NCBI RefSeq assembly: GCF_014873915.1
Contig: NZ_JADBEJ010000005.1
Location: 1,240,001-1,304,000 of the forward strand
Direction of reading: 5' to 3'
Source: Amycolatopsis roodepoortensis
Lineage (GTDB): Bacteria > Actinomycetota > Actinomycetes > Mycobacteriales > Pseudonocardiaceae
DNA: 64,000 nt
In this document: one piece after another, positions 35,516 to 43,763 of the stretch
Position numbering within the stretch: the stretch's first letter is position 1
Layout of the letters: each line of letters begins with the position of its first letter
Made by a program: the position numbers and the translations under genes
Notes under the pieces: model-generated
What the model saw: only the letters and a program-made list of their open reading frames with translations
What the model was told of the DNA's origin: nothing
Database searches by the model: none

Positions 35516-35854
35516 GTGAAGTACATGCTGCTGATCCAGGCCGCGGCCGGCGACGTCGAGCCCCAGTGCACCTTCGAGGACTGGATGGCTTACGACAAGC
35601 AGGTCAAGGACGCCGGGATCTGGTCCGCCGGGGAGTCGCTGGCCGATCTCGTCACCGCGACGACGGTGACGGTCGATCGCGACGGGAAGCGGACGGTGAC
35701 CGACGGGCCCTACGCCGAGGCGCGCGAGGTGCTGGGCGGTTTCTACGTCATCGACGTGCCGGACCTGGACGTCGCCCTCGACTGGGCGGCCCGCTGCCCC
35801 GGCGCCCGCGACGGTTCGGTGGTGGTCCGCCCGGTCGCCGACTTCTCCGCCTGA
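35516..35854 (+). CDS. YCII-related (DGPF) protein
   Basis: 112 residues from GTG 35516, with AGAGGGAG upstream. The DGPF/YCII motif appears as DGPYAEAREVLGGFYVID, in a small ferredoxin-like fold. Such proteins are the hallmark partner encoded next to ECF42 sigma factors, and their expression usually depends on the sigma factor; the enzymatic role is not known. Stop and the next start are two bases apart. Confidence 0.92.
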   Translation: MKYMLLIQAAAGDVEPQCTFEDWMAYDKQVKDAGIWSAGESLADLVTATTVTVDRDGKRTVTDGPYAEAREVLGGFYVIDVPDLDVALDWAARCPGARDGSVVVRPVADFSA

Positions 35855-35856
35855 CC

Positions 35857-37116
35857 ATGGACGAGCGGAGCGACGGCGTGGCGTCGGTCGAGGCGGTGTT
35901 CCGCGAGGAACAGGGCAGGCTCCTCGCCGCGCTCGTGCGCCGCTTCGGCGACTTGGACCTGGCCGAAGAGGTCACGTCCGAGGCGATCGAAGCGGCGCTG
36001 GAGCGCTGGCCGGTGGACGGTGTCCCGCCGCGGCCGGGCGCGTGGCTGATGACCACCGCCCGGCGCAAGGCCGTCGATCGGCTGCGCCGCGACCAGGCCT
36101 ACGCCGCCAAACTCGCGGTCCTGCAGGTGGAAGCCGACCGAGCCGGTCCCGTGCCGGACGCCGGTGACGGCCTGCCGGACGAGCGGCTGCGGCTGTTCTT
36201 CACCTGTGCCCATCCCGCCCTGCCCGTCGAGGACCGGGGCGCGCTGACCCTGCGGTTTCTCGCCGGGCTGACCACGCCGGAGGTGGCACGGGCCTATCTC
36301 GTCCCGGTGCCGACGATGGCGAAGCGGATCGTGCGGGCGAAGAAGAAGATCAGCGAGGCCCGGATCCCGTTCCGGGTCCCGGACGCGGACGAACTACCGG
36401 AGCGGCTGCCGGGTGTGCTGCAGGCGGTGTACTCGATCTTCACCGAGGGATACGCGGCCAGTTCGGGAGCGAGTCTGCAGCGGGCCGACCTCGCCGAGGA
36501 GGCCATCCGGCTCGGCCGCGTCCTGCGCGGGCTGATGCCCGCCGATCAGGAGGTGGCGGGACTGCTCGCGCTGATGCTGCTCGTCCACGCGCGGCGGGAC
36601 GCCCGGACCGGGCCGGACGGCGAACCGGTCCTCCTGGCGGACCAGGACCGGAGCCGGTGGAACCGGGAACTGATCGAAGAGGGCGGTCACCTGGTGGTCG
36701 CCTCGCTGACGGGCGGCCCGCCTGGCCCGTACGGGGTGCAGGCCGCGATCGCGGCCCTGCACGACGAAGCGGCCGATGTCGAAACCACCGACTGGCCGCA
36801 GATCGTGGCGCTCTACGACGTCCTGATGACCTTGGCGCCCTCCCCCGTCGTCGCGCTCAACCGCGCCGTGGCCGTCGCCCTGCGCGACGGCCCGGCCGCG
36901 GGGCTCGCGCTGCTCGACGAACTGACCGGCGAACCGATGCTCCGCGGCTATCCTCCCTTCGCGATCGCCCGGGCAGATCTGCTGCAACGGCTGGGCCGCG
37001 ACGACGCGGCGGCCACGGCCTACCGCGAAGCGATCGCGCTCGCCCCGACCGAACCCGAACGCGCCCACCTGCGGCGAAGGCTCGCCGCGCTCGAATCCCT
37101 CGCGGAGACACGATGA
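35857..37116 (+). CDS. ECF42-type sigma factor with C-terminal TPR-like domain
   Basis: 419 residues from ATG 35857. Region 2 (FGDLDLAEEVTSEAIEAALERWP) and region 4 (LTLRFLAGLTTPEVARAYLVP...AKRIVRAKKKI) occupy the first 180 residues, separated as usual in ECF factors. The remaining 240 residues are helical repeats (DUF6596/TPR type) with ALNRAVAVA and LL-x-RLGR-x-x-AA patterns. No anti-sigma gene is present; in ECF42 the C-terminal extension itself is thought to control activity. Between YCII and methyltransferase genes in one operon. Confidence 0.92.
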   Translation: MDERSDGVASVEAVFREEQGRLLAALVRRFGDLDLAEEVTSEAIEAALERWPVDGVPPRPGAWLMTTARRKAVDRLRRDQAYAAKLAVLQVEADRAGPVPDAGDGLPDERLRLFFTCAHPALPVEDRGALTLRFLAGLTTPEVARAYLVPVPTMAKRIVRAKKKISEARIPFRVPDADELPERLPGVLQAVYSIFTEGYAASSGASLQRADLAEEAIRLGRVLRGLMPADQEVAGLLALMLLVHARRDARTGPDGEPVLLADQDRSRWNRELIEEGGHLVVASLTGGPPGPYGVQAAIAALHDEAADVETTDWPQIVALYDVLMTLAPSPVVALNRAVAVALRDGPAAGLALLDELTGEPMLRGYPPFAIARADLLQRLGRDDAAATAYREAIALAPTEPERAHLRRRLAALESLAETR

Positions 37117-37886
37117 CCGCCGAACAACTCGCCCGCGCCTGGGATGAAGCCGCCGCCGGCTACGACGCCTACTACGTCCCCCGGTTCGCGCCGTGGGTCT
37201 CCGCCGCGGTGCGGGCTCTCCCCTCGGTTCTGCCCGAGGGCCCCGTTCTCGTCCCCTGCTGCGGAACCTTCCCGGAACTCGACGAACTCGGCGGGCATCT
37301 GCCCGGCCGCGAGATCGTCGGCATCGATCTGTCCGCCGGCATGGTCGCGAGGGCGAGGCGACGGTCCGCGGGCGATCCCCTCGTACGCGTCGTCGAAGGT
37401 GACGCCTCGGAACTCGATCCGGCCTCGGCCGCCGCGGTCGTCTCGGTCTTCGGCCTCCAGCAACTACCCGAACCCGACGCCGCGCTCCGATCGTGGGCGG
37501 GCGCGCTTCGCCAGGGCGGCGTGCTTTCGGTCGTCTACTGGCCGCACAGCACCGAACCGGGCGGGCCGTTCACGGTGCTTTCCGACGTGCTGCGGGAACG
37601 CGTCCCCGCGGGCGATCGATCCTGGGAAGAACGGCTCGTGCCCGCGCTGGAAGACGTCGTACTCGAACGCGACGAACCCTTGTCGTTCCCGATGATCCAC
37701 CCCGACGCCGACACGTTCTTCACCGCGCACACCCGGTCGGGACCGATGCGGCCGCTGGCGGACGCGCGCGGTGAAGAGTTCATCGCCGCGCTGCGCGCGG
37801 AATTCCTGCGAAGGTCCCCGGAAGGGGAATGGCGGCACCGTCCGGCTGCCCGGCATATCGTCGGGCGGGCGGCAGACCGGGCGTGA
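37113..37886 (+). CDS. SAM-dependent methyltransferase
   Basis: 257 residues from ATG 37113, overlapping the sigma factor stop (ATGA). Class I Rossmann pattern: VLVPCCGTFPELDELG in place of the usual GxGxG, acidic loop IVGIDLSAGMVARARRR, and VVSVFGLQQLPEPDAALRSW. Its presence as third gene suggests it is part of the ECF42 response. The last 107 bases are overlapped by the opposite-strand gene ending at 37780, which is unusual. Confidence 0.85.
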   Translation: MTAEQLARAWDEAAAGYDAYYVPRFAPWVSAAVRALPSVLPEGPVLVPCCGTFPELDELGGHLPGREIVGIDLSAGMVARARRRSAGDPLVRVVEGDASELDPASAAAVVSVFGLQQLPEPDAALRSWAGALRQGGVLSVVYWPHSTEPGGPFTVLSDVLRERVPAGDRSWEERLVPALEDVVLERDEPLSFPMIHPDADTFFTAHTRSGPMRPLADARGEEFIAALRAEFLRRSPEGEWRHRPAARHIVGRAADRA

Positions 37887-38439
37887 CGTCGTCCTCGGCA
37901 GTGTCTTCAACGTCCTTGCGCAGTCGTGCGGTGCAGACCGAAAGGTGCACCACGTTGGCGCGTTTGTGGTGGCGGTACACGTGGACGTCGGAGGCGAAGC
38001 ACGCCGCCGCGAGCAGAGCCCGCCGCTGCTCGATGCGCTCGTAGCCGACTCCGGCCGGGCAGAACAGGGTGACCTCGACCTCGTCACCGCGCGGTTTGGT
38101 CCACAGGATCACCGGCAGCTTGCCGTCGAGCGTGCACACCCTGGCCCGGGCGAACCCGGTCCGCAGCCGGTGCTGCACGACGATCGAGCGGAGCCGGTCG
38201 CGGAGGAATCGCCGCGCCGAGCGCCAGTAGAACAGCCAGTTCGCGACACCGAACAGCACGACCGCACCCCAGATCGGGCCGACCGCCTGGAAAAGGGAGT
38301 ACAACGCGTACGGGAGCACGATCAGCGCACCGATCTCGTACCGCCAGTGATACAGGGCGGTGATCGGGTTGGGCCTCCTGACCACCGTGATCTCCCTGGC
38401 CAGCTCGGCGATCGCCTGGGGTTCCTGCCAACGGCTCAT
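37780..38439 (-). CDS. integrative-element (AICE) transfer-region-type membrane protein
   Basis: 219 residues from ATG 38439, with GGAGGAAGG upstream and ATGA overlap with the previous gene. Two hydrophobic segments (about 38-78) follow a polar N-terminus with EITVVRRPNPITALYHWRYE. The soluble part GFARARVCTLDGKLPVILWTKP then LLAAACFASDVHVYRHH resembles proteins encoded beside the traSA/ftsK-like gene of actinomycete integrative conjugative elements. No transfer, replication or integrase gene accompanies it. The C-terminus runs 107 bases into the 3' end of the opposing methyltransferase gene, so the true tail may be remnant sequence. Confidence 0.65.
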   Translation of the reverse strand: MSRWQEPQAIAELAREITVVRRPNPITALYHWRYEIGALIVLPYALYSLFQAVGPIWGAVVLFGVANWLFYWRSARRFLRDRLRSIVVQHRLRTGFARARVCTLDGKLPVILWTKPRGDEVEVTLFCPAGVGYERIEQRRALLAAACFASDVHVYRHHKRANVVHLSVCTARLRKDVEDTAEDDVTPGLPPARRYAGQPDGAAIPLPGTFAGIPRAARR

Positions 38440-38768
38440 GACCTTCCTCCTGTCCGTCCGGCGGTTTGCTCGGCGGCCACGGCCGCCGCGGGAATGGAGC
38501 GGACGACACCGGCACCGGCGCAGTCCGGGCAAACGGCGTCCTCGTAGGGCCACCACCCCGTGCCCCCGCAGGGCGCGCACGCGTGGACGGTGTCCCAGCG
38601 GGGGTCGCGGTAGACGCGGCGCCTGCTGTTCGGCACCCGCGACACCTGCCAGCCGCGAGCGGCGGCGCGCGTGTCCTCGCGGGTCGCGAAGAGCCATTCG
38701 TGGAAGCGTTCGAGAAGCCGATCGAACCAGGACCGGGGCGCTGCCGTGTGGTTCTCGTGGTGGGACAT
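38436..38768 (-). CDS. small zinc-ribbon (DnaJ cysteine-rich type) protein
   Basis: 110 residues from ATG 38768, with GGGGGTG upstream. C-x2-C-x-G-x-G twice (CAPCGGTG and CPDCAGAG, 14 residues apart) forms one DnaJ-like zinc centre. The N-terminal half SWFDRLLERFHEWLFATRED is amphipathic. It overlaps the next gene by four bases. I have seen the same pair in AICE-like regions, so it is probably a piece of mobile-element accessory DNA; no function known. Confidence 0.65.
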   Translation of the reverse strand: MSHHENHTAAPRSWFDRLLERFHEWLFATREDTRAAARGWQVSRVPNSRRRVYRDPRWDTVHACAPCGGTGWWPYEDAVCPDCAGAGVVRSIPAAAVAAEQTAGRTGGRS

Positions 38769-39094
38769 GAGGTTCACCCCCGATGCAGCCAAGCGCGAAC
38801 TCGGGTCGGCCCACACGGCGCCTACTCCGGCATTCGTGTGGCCCACAGGCGACGCGAACCGGGTCAGATGCGCAGCGTCACATTCAGTTGGCTGTCAGCA
38901 TCCATTCTCCGGTCGTGCCCAGGTCGGACCAGTCCTCGTGACCGGGTGGGTCACGCACACCAGGACCAGGTAGAACAGGGTCCATCGCGGCTCCCGACAC
39001 GTTGTGACCCGACGTTGACCCACGCGCCAGCACGGTCCGATTCGCTTGCTGTACTCTCGCCGTTGTGTGCACGTTCAGTCACCGCCCTACATTG

Positions 39095-39109
39095 CCTACC
39101 AAAGGTAGG
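39095..39109. promoter_or_regulatory. CCTACC-AAA-GGTAGG operator before the XRE gene
   Basis: A perfect 15-bp inverted repeat covers the place of the Shine-Dalgarno, eight bases before the GTG of the XRE regulator. Single CCTACAT half-sites surround it at 39086, 39127 and 39138, and again inside the gene at 39622 and 39632, next to GGTAGG at 39611. This layout suggests autorepression. The rest of the 348-base divergent gap (38769-39116) shows no gene, tRNA or attachment site that I can support. Confidence 0.65.
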
Positions 39110-39116
39110 TAAGCCC

Positions 39117-40421
39117 GTGTCTAGTGCCTACATGAAGCCTACATCGGCCGGGCAGCGGCCGGTAAGCCCCGATGCGGAAACCGTTACCGCGTCGGGTGTC
39201 GGACGTGAGCTGCGGCGGCTGCGCAAGGCCGCGGGCGAAACGCAGGCGGAGACCGCCCGGATCATCGGCGTGACCAGGGCGAACCTGACCCAGTGGGAGA
39301 CCGGGAAATACCTGCCGTCGGCGCACAACGCGCGTCAGCTCGACGATCACTTCCGCGCCGCGAACGCGCTGTTCACGCTGGTGGAGACCGCCCGTTCCCC
39401 GCACGAGCACACGCCGCCCGCCGTCGGTGACGCCGCCATCGTCGACACCTCACGGTCGCTGCTGCAGGTCTTCCACACCGTCGGCGCGAAACTCGCCGAG
39501 CGCCTGATCCGGGACGAGCACGGGAAACCGCTGGGCTGGCGGCACAACCTGCAGAAGAGCACCGGGCCGAAGGCGCTCAGCACCGCGTACGGGATCAACA
39601 CCATGCTGGTGGTAGGCGATCCCTACATCGACCTACATACGCTCGCAGAAGATCTGTACCGGCTGCAGTCGGCACAGGGCTGGCGTGGCCGCGCGGGCGG
39701 CAAACGGCCGGAGACGACGGCGTCCGTGGTGGACGCGCTCTTCCGCACCAGCACCATGTCCGCCGACGAAGGGCTGGACCAGCTCGAAGGGTCGCTCGAC
39801 CCGTACAGCAGGACCCGCCCCTACCTGTTGTCCGCCGTGCTGCACACGGCGGTCCGGCTCCGGCCGGACGCCCCGCTGACCGACCGGCTGATCGACGCCC
39901 TCCTGGCGGCCCGGCTCGACTTCGACGGCTCACAGCTGTGGCCGGAGAAGAACGAGGCCGGGCTCGTCGCCCCGGAGGCCTCGGTGGTGCACACCGCACG
40001 GTCGGTCGTCGCGCTGCGGGAAGTCCTGCGCAGCCGTGAAGATCGCAACGACGTCCGCGAGGCGGCCGACGAAGCCACACAATGGCTCATCGACCGGTCG
40101 CATTCGGACGATGGCGTGGCCGAGGATCTCGAACGGCCTCGCCCCGACGGGGAAGGAACGACCCGGATCATCATCCGGCACTTCACCGCAGCCTGGGTCG
40201 TCCAAGCGCTCGCCACCGCCCCCTTCCTGCCACTCCCCCGGCTCAACCGGGCGCTCGGAACCCTTTGGGAGCGCTACGACGCCGATCAGGGACTGTGGGC
40301 CTGGGGAAGCGGCGACCTACCCATCTGGCAGACCTTGGACGCAGTCACCGCGCTCCGCGCGGCCGCATTCGCCGCCGCCGGGCCCCCGCTCAGCCCACCA
40401 GGAATTCCAGGAACTTCATGA
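39117..40421 (+). CDS. XRE-family regulator with large alpha-helical (toroid-like) C-terminal domain
   Basis: 434 residues from GTG 39117; ATG 39132 is an alternative. The HTH spans about residues 26-80 (LRRLRKAAGETQAETARIIGVTRANLTQWETGK). The remaining 330 residues are helical with repeated hairpins, TRPYLLSAVLHTAVRL, IDALLAARLDFDGSQLW, ARSVVALREVL, WVVQALATAPF, DQGLWAWGSGDLPIWQTLDAV, resembling the alpha/alpha toroid of prenyltransferase or terpene-cyclase folds. No catalytic acid motif is obvious, so it may be a ligand sensor. It starts a four-gene operon and overlaps the next gene by ATGA. Confidence 0.82.
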   Translation: MSSAYMKPTSAGQRPVSPDAETVTASGVGRELRRLRKAAGETQAETARIIGVTRANLTQWETGKYLPSAHNARQLDDHFRAANALFTLVETARSPHEHTPPAVGDAAIVDTSRSLLQVFHTVGAKLAERLIRDEHGKPLGWRHNLQKSTGPKALSTAYGINTMLVVGDPYIDLHTLAEDLYRLQSAQGWRGRAGGKRPETTASVVDALFRTSTMSADEGLDQLEGSLDPYSRTRPYLLSAVLHTAVRLRPDAPLTDRLIDALLAARLDFDGSQLWPEKNEAGLVAPEASVVHTARSVVALREVLRSREDRNDVREAADEATQWLIDRSHSDDGVAEDLERPRPDGEGTTRIIIRHFTAAWVVQALATAPFLPLPRLNRALGTLWERYDADQGLWAWGSGDLPIWQTLDAVTALRAAAFAAAGPPLSPPGIPGTS

Positions 40422-41155
40422 TCGACACCCCGCCCTCGACCCTCACGGGCGCCCACGCGTTCCTCCGTGAGGTCACCGGGAGCCGCCCCGGCCACGGCGA
40501 CGCGGACCTTGCCTGGCTGCGCACGGTCGCGCACCGGGTACAGGACTCCCCCGGCACTTTCCTTTCGTGGCTCGAAGAAATCCTCGCCGACGAGGAAGCC
40601 GTCCGCGCCGCGGCGAAGCGTTCCTACTGGCATCCCAACGGTTTCGCCAAAATGGTGCTCCACGCCTCGGCCGATTTCCGCATCCGGCTCCATGTCTGGC
40701 CGGACTCCGCGGAACCGTCGCGCGGCGAGTCCAATCCGCACAGCCATCGCTGGGAATTCGCCTCGGCCATCGTCGCGGGCGAAGGCCTGCACATGGTCGA
40801 GTTCCACGAAACGACCGAAGGCGGGAAGCCGTACGACCGGTACCGCTACGGCGCCGATCCGGCGAATCCGGCCGCGTTGCTCGCGGACGGCGCCGCCCGG
40901 CTCGCGGTGGAGAAGACCCCGCACGTCCGGCTCGGCGACGTCTACTCGTGCGACACCACCGTCGTGCACACCGTCCGGCCCATCGCCGCGGGCTTGACCG
41001 CGACGGTGGTGGTCCAGGGGCCGCACCGCACCGGCACCACGGTCGTGTACTGCGAGCCCGGCGAGTCCGACGACCAGCCCAACGGCGAACTGACCGAGAC
41101 CGATTTCCGTGTCCTGGTCGGCGCCGTGGCGAAAGCGGTGGCGTCATGCCGATGA
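40418..41155 (+). CDS. cupin-like putative metalloenzyme
   Basis: 245 residues from ATG 40418. The centre has a cupin-like metal motif NPHSHRWEFASAIVAGEG (H-x-H followed by E) and a later TTVVHTVRP histidine, spaced as in cysteine-dioxygenase-like or related cupins. An N-terminal helical region (about 1-85) precedes it. No precise family recognised. It overlaps both neighbours (four bases upstream, ten downstream), which argues for a stoichiometric role with them. Confidence 0.65.
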   Translation: MIDTPPSTLTGAHAFLREVTGSRPGHGDADLAWLRTVAHRVQDSPGTFLSWLEEILADEEAVRAAAKRSYWHPNGFAKMVLHASADFRIRLHVWPDSAEPSRGESNPHSHRWEFASAIVAGEGLHMVEFHETTEGGKPYDRYRYGADPANPAALLADGAARLAVEKTPHVRLGDVYSCDTTVVHTVRPIAAGLTATVVVQGPHRTGTTVVYCEPGESDDQPNGELTETDFRVLVGAVAKAVASCR

Positions 41156-41742
41156 CGTGGCCGGCTCTGCGCCGCGGGATCCTGACCGACCGGGCCATCA
41201 AACGCGCGCACCGCGCCGGGGAACTCACGATCACCCCGTTCGAGCCCGGTCTCGTCCGCCCGGCCGCGATCAGCCTGCGGCTCGGTCACGAGGCATTCTC
41301 GCTGGAATCGACCGGGACCGTCGACATCGCCGACCGGAGCACATATCCGGAACTCCGGCCGAAGGAACTCGACGCCGAAGGCAGGCTGCGCGTCGAACCC
41401 GGCGAAGTCGTTCTCGCGCCGACACTGGAGAAGATCGGGCTTTCGGAGAAACTCGCCGGGCTCGTCGACGGCACGAGCGACTACGCGCGGCTCGGCATCA
41501 GCGTCGTCCTGTGCGGTCAGGTCAGCCCCGGCTTCGGCAGTGAGACCGGCGCCGTGCTGACCCTGGAGATCGTGAACCACCTGCGGCATCCCGTGCTCCT
41601 GCACCCCGGGACGCGGATCTGCAATCTGATGCTGTTCGCCTCCACGGGCAGCGACCAGCCCTACGGCACGATGCCGAACAACTACTCCAGCGACCACAAC
41701 GTCGCCCCGTCCCGATTGGCGGATCATGTCGGGCGTAACTGA
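41146..41742 (+). CDS. dCTP deaminase-like protein
   Basis: 198 residues from ATG 41146. Clear dCTP deaminase/dUTPase fold: PAAISLRLGHEAF, VLAPTLEKIGLSEKLAGLVDGTSDYARLG, GAVLTLEIVNH and a C-terminal SRL motif. The loop arginine and glutamate (TSDYAR and LTLEI) that line the active site in Dcd are kept, but the D-P-G-W/F motif reads SPGF and the following basic residue region is changed, so substrate may differ from dCTP. Housekeeping Dcd is normally encoded elsewhere and alone; this copy sits in an operon with an XRE regulator. It overlaps the next gene by 17 bases. Confidence 0.82.
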   Translation: MPMTWPALRRGILTDRAIKRAHRAGELTITPFEPGLVRPAAISLRLGHEAFSLESTGTVDIADRSTYPELRPKELDAEGRLRVEPGEVVLAPTLEKIGLSEKLAGLVDGTSDYARLGISVVLCGQVSPGFGSETGAVLTLEIVNHLRHPVLLHPGTRICNLMLFASTGSDQPYGTMPNNYSSDHNVAPSRLADHVGRN

Positions 41743-42808
41743 ACTCTCGCCGGTGGGCGACGACATCCGGCTCGGCGAACTGGGCGAGCACGCGATCCTG
41801 GAGCACATCCTGCGGCCGCGCTACGGCGGTGTCCGCGGGTTCGGGGACGACTGCGCGGTCCTCGACGCCACGGAAGGGCTTCGTGGCGAACTGGTCGCCA
41901 CCACCGACAGCTGCCCCACGCCGCTGGTCACCATCCTGGGCGAAACGGATCCCTACCACGCCGGGTGGCTGCTGGCGACGATCAACCTGTCCGATCTGGC
42001 CGCGGCCGGCGCCACCCCGCTCGGCCTGGTCGTCAACTACACCCTGCCGAAGACGACCACGGCGGGCGAGTTCCGGCGGCTTCTCGACGGCGTGGACGAC
42101 TGCACGAAGGTGCACGGCACCAAGGTCGTCGGCGGCGATCTCCGGGACGGCCCGGTCCGGCAGCTCACCGCGACCGCGATCGGCCGGTGTGTCCCCGGCG
42201 GACGGCTCGGTCGCGCGGGTGCCGAAGCCGGCGATCGACTGCTGCTGGTCGGTTCGCCGGGCTATCTCTGGGCGTACGCGTTGCTCGTCGAAAAGCAGGC
42301 ACGGCTTCCCGGACCTGTCGTCGCGGACGTCCGCGAGCGCGCCTGCCGTCCGATGGCCCAGGTGGCGGCTGGCCGGATGCTCGCCACGGCCGGGCTGGCG
42401 CGCGCGGCGATGGACGTCTCCGACGGTCTCTTCCCGACCGTGCGGACCCTGTGCGGCGCCAACGGTCTCGGCGCGCGGATCACCACGGACATCCGGCTGG
42501 ACGACGCGCCCGCCGACGTCTGCGCGCAGTCGGGGCTCGGCCCGTTCGAGCTCGCGCAGGCCTGGGGCGACTGGACACTCGTGGTCGCCGTGCGGCCGCA
42601 GGATGTGGAACTCGCCAAGAAGACCCTCGCCGGTGAAGGTGTCGCGGCACAGGAAATCGGCTCGCTCGTGGCCCGCGAGGAAGGTATTTCGCTGGACGAC
42701 GGCGAACTCTGGGAAGGGATCGCGCAGGAGCGGTTCTCGCCCAGTTCCTGGCACGGCGGCGAGGTGCCGAAGCTGATCACCGAGGTTCTCGGCAGGCGGG
42801 CGGGCTGA
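41726..42808 (+). CDS. ThiL/PurM-superfamily (AIR synthase-related) protein
   Basis: 360 residues from ATG 41726. The ATP-binding glycine-rich start GFGDDCAVLD, the TTDS segment, NLSDLAAAGATPLGLVVNYTLP, VVGGDLRDG and MDVSDGLFPT are the thiamine-monophosphate kinase (ThiL) motifs. The ThiL GGEDYEL motif is changed to AWGDWTL, and no thiamine gene is near, so it probably phosphorylates or activates another substrate. Last gene of the four-gene overlapping operon, followed by a hairpin at 42823-42850. Confidence 0.85.
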   Translation: MSGVTELSPVGDDIRLGELGEHAILEHILRPRYGGVRGFGDDCAVLDATEGLRGELVATTDSCPTPLVTILGETDPYHAGWLLATINLSDLAAAGATPLGLVVNYTLPKTTTAGEFRRLLDGVDDCTKVHGTKVVGGDLRDGPVRQLTATAIGRCVPGGRLGRAGAEAGDRLLLVGSPGYLWAYALLVEKQARLPGPVVADVRERACRPMAQVAAGRMLATAGLARAAMDVSDGLFPTVRTLCGANGLGARITTDIRLDDAPADVCAQSGLGPFELAQAWGDWTLVVAVRPQDVELAKKTLAGEGVAAQEIGSLVAREEGISLDDGELWEGIAQERFSPSSWHGGEVPKLITEVLGRRAG

Positions 42809-42822
42809 GGGACCTGCGGCAC

Positions 42823-42850
42823 GGATGGCCGACGCGCGTGTCGGCCATCC
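42823..42850. terminator. hairpin after the XRE-ThiL-like operon
   Basis: GGATGGCCGAC (42823-42833) and GTCGGCCATCC (42840-42850) pair perfectly around six bases, 14 bases after the stop. No T-run. Confidence 0.75.
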
Positions 42851-42926
42851 GGTCAGCGAGTGACCAGGCGGGTGATTGCGGTCACATTCGCCCGCTTTCG
42901 CGCGGGCGCGCTCCCCGAAAGCGGCA

Positions 42927-42954
42927 TTGCCCCTACAAAGCAACCGCTTAGTAC
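42927..42954 (+). promoter_or_regulatory. promoter with CTAAGC-type TetR operator before the FabG-like gene
   Basis: TTGCCC (42927-42932), 16 bases, TAGTAC (42949-42954). The -10 lies inside TACAAAGC-AACC-GCTTAGTA (42934-42953), an inverted repeat with one mismatch, sharing the CTAAGC-N4-GCTTAG form with sites at 52798, 56024 and 56819. Confidence 0.65.
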
Positions 42955-42998
42955 GGCAGACTCGGGCTCACTTCCACTCGACGACGAGGAGAACACCC

Positions 42999-43760
42999 GT
43001 GACCGAACACCCCTCCCGTGTAGCGATCGTCACCGGCGCCGGCCGCGGCATCGGGGCGGCCGTGGCCAAGCGGCTCGCTTCCGACGGGTTCGCCGTCGGC
43101 CTGCTGGACCTCGACGAGGCGGGCGTCAAGCAGGGGGCCGAAGCGATCGTCGCCGAGGGCGGCAAGGCCGTCGGTGTCGCGCTGGACGTCAACGACGCCG
43201 CACAGGTCGAAGCCGCGGTGACCCGGGTGGCCGAGGAGCTCGGCGCGCCGACCGTGCTGATCAACAACGCCGGTATCACCCGCGACAACCTGCTGTTCAA
43301 GATGACCGAACAGGACTGGGACTCGGTGCTGGGCGTGCACCTGAAGGGCTCGTTCCTGATGACCCGCGAGGTGCAGAAGTACCAGACGCAGGAGAAGTGG
43401 GGCCGCATCGTCAACCTGTCCAGCACCTCGGCGCTGGGCAACCGCGGCCAGGTCAACTACTCCGCGGCCAAGGCGGGCATGCAGGGCTTCACCAAGACGC
43501 TCGCGATCGAGCTGGGCAAGTTCAACGTCACCGCGAACGCCATCGCCCCCGGGTTCATCGCCACCGACATGACCGCGGCGACCGCCGAGCGGATCGGCAT
43601 GTCGTTCGAGGACTTCAAGGCGGCGGCCGCGTCGCAGATCCCGGTGCAGCGTGTCGGCACCCCCGAGGACATCGCCAACCTCGCGTCGTTCCTGGTGAGC
43701 GACGGCGCCGGGTTCATCTCCGGCCAGGTCATCTACGTCGCCGGCGGACCGAAGGACTGA
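42999..43760 (+). CDS. 3-oxoacyl-ACP/CoA reductase-like SDR (FabG type)
   Basis: 253 residues from GTG 42999 with GAGGAG upstream. NAD(P)-binding TGAGRGIG near residue 15, NNAG in INNAGITRDN, catalytic Ser-Tyr-Lys in LSSTSALGN...YSAAKAG, and the FabG-like AIAPGFIATDM. In the context of a CoA-degradation cluster it probably oxidises a 3-hydroxyacyl-CoA. It is followed three bases later by the MaoC-like gene. Confidence 0.9.
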   Translation: MTEHPSRVAIVTGAGRGIGAAVAKRLASDGFAVGLLDLDEAGVKQGAEAIVAEGGKAVGVALDVNDAAQVEAAVTRVAEELGAPTVLINNAGITRDNLLFKMTEQDWDSVLGVHLKGSFLMTREVQKYQTQEKWGRIVNLSSTSALGNRGQVNYSAAKAGMQGFTKTLAIELGKFNVTANAIAPGFIATDMTAATAERIGMSFEDFKAAAASQIPVQRVGTPEDIANLASFLVSDGAGFISGQVIYVAGGPKD

Positions 43761-43763
43761 GCC

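Noticed and set aside
38769..39116. tRNA gene or attachment site at the mobile-element-like boundary
   Set aside because: I could not fold a cloverleaf or find a direct repeat that would support an att site.
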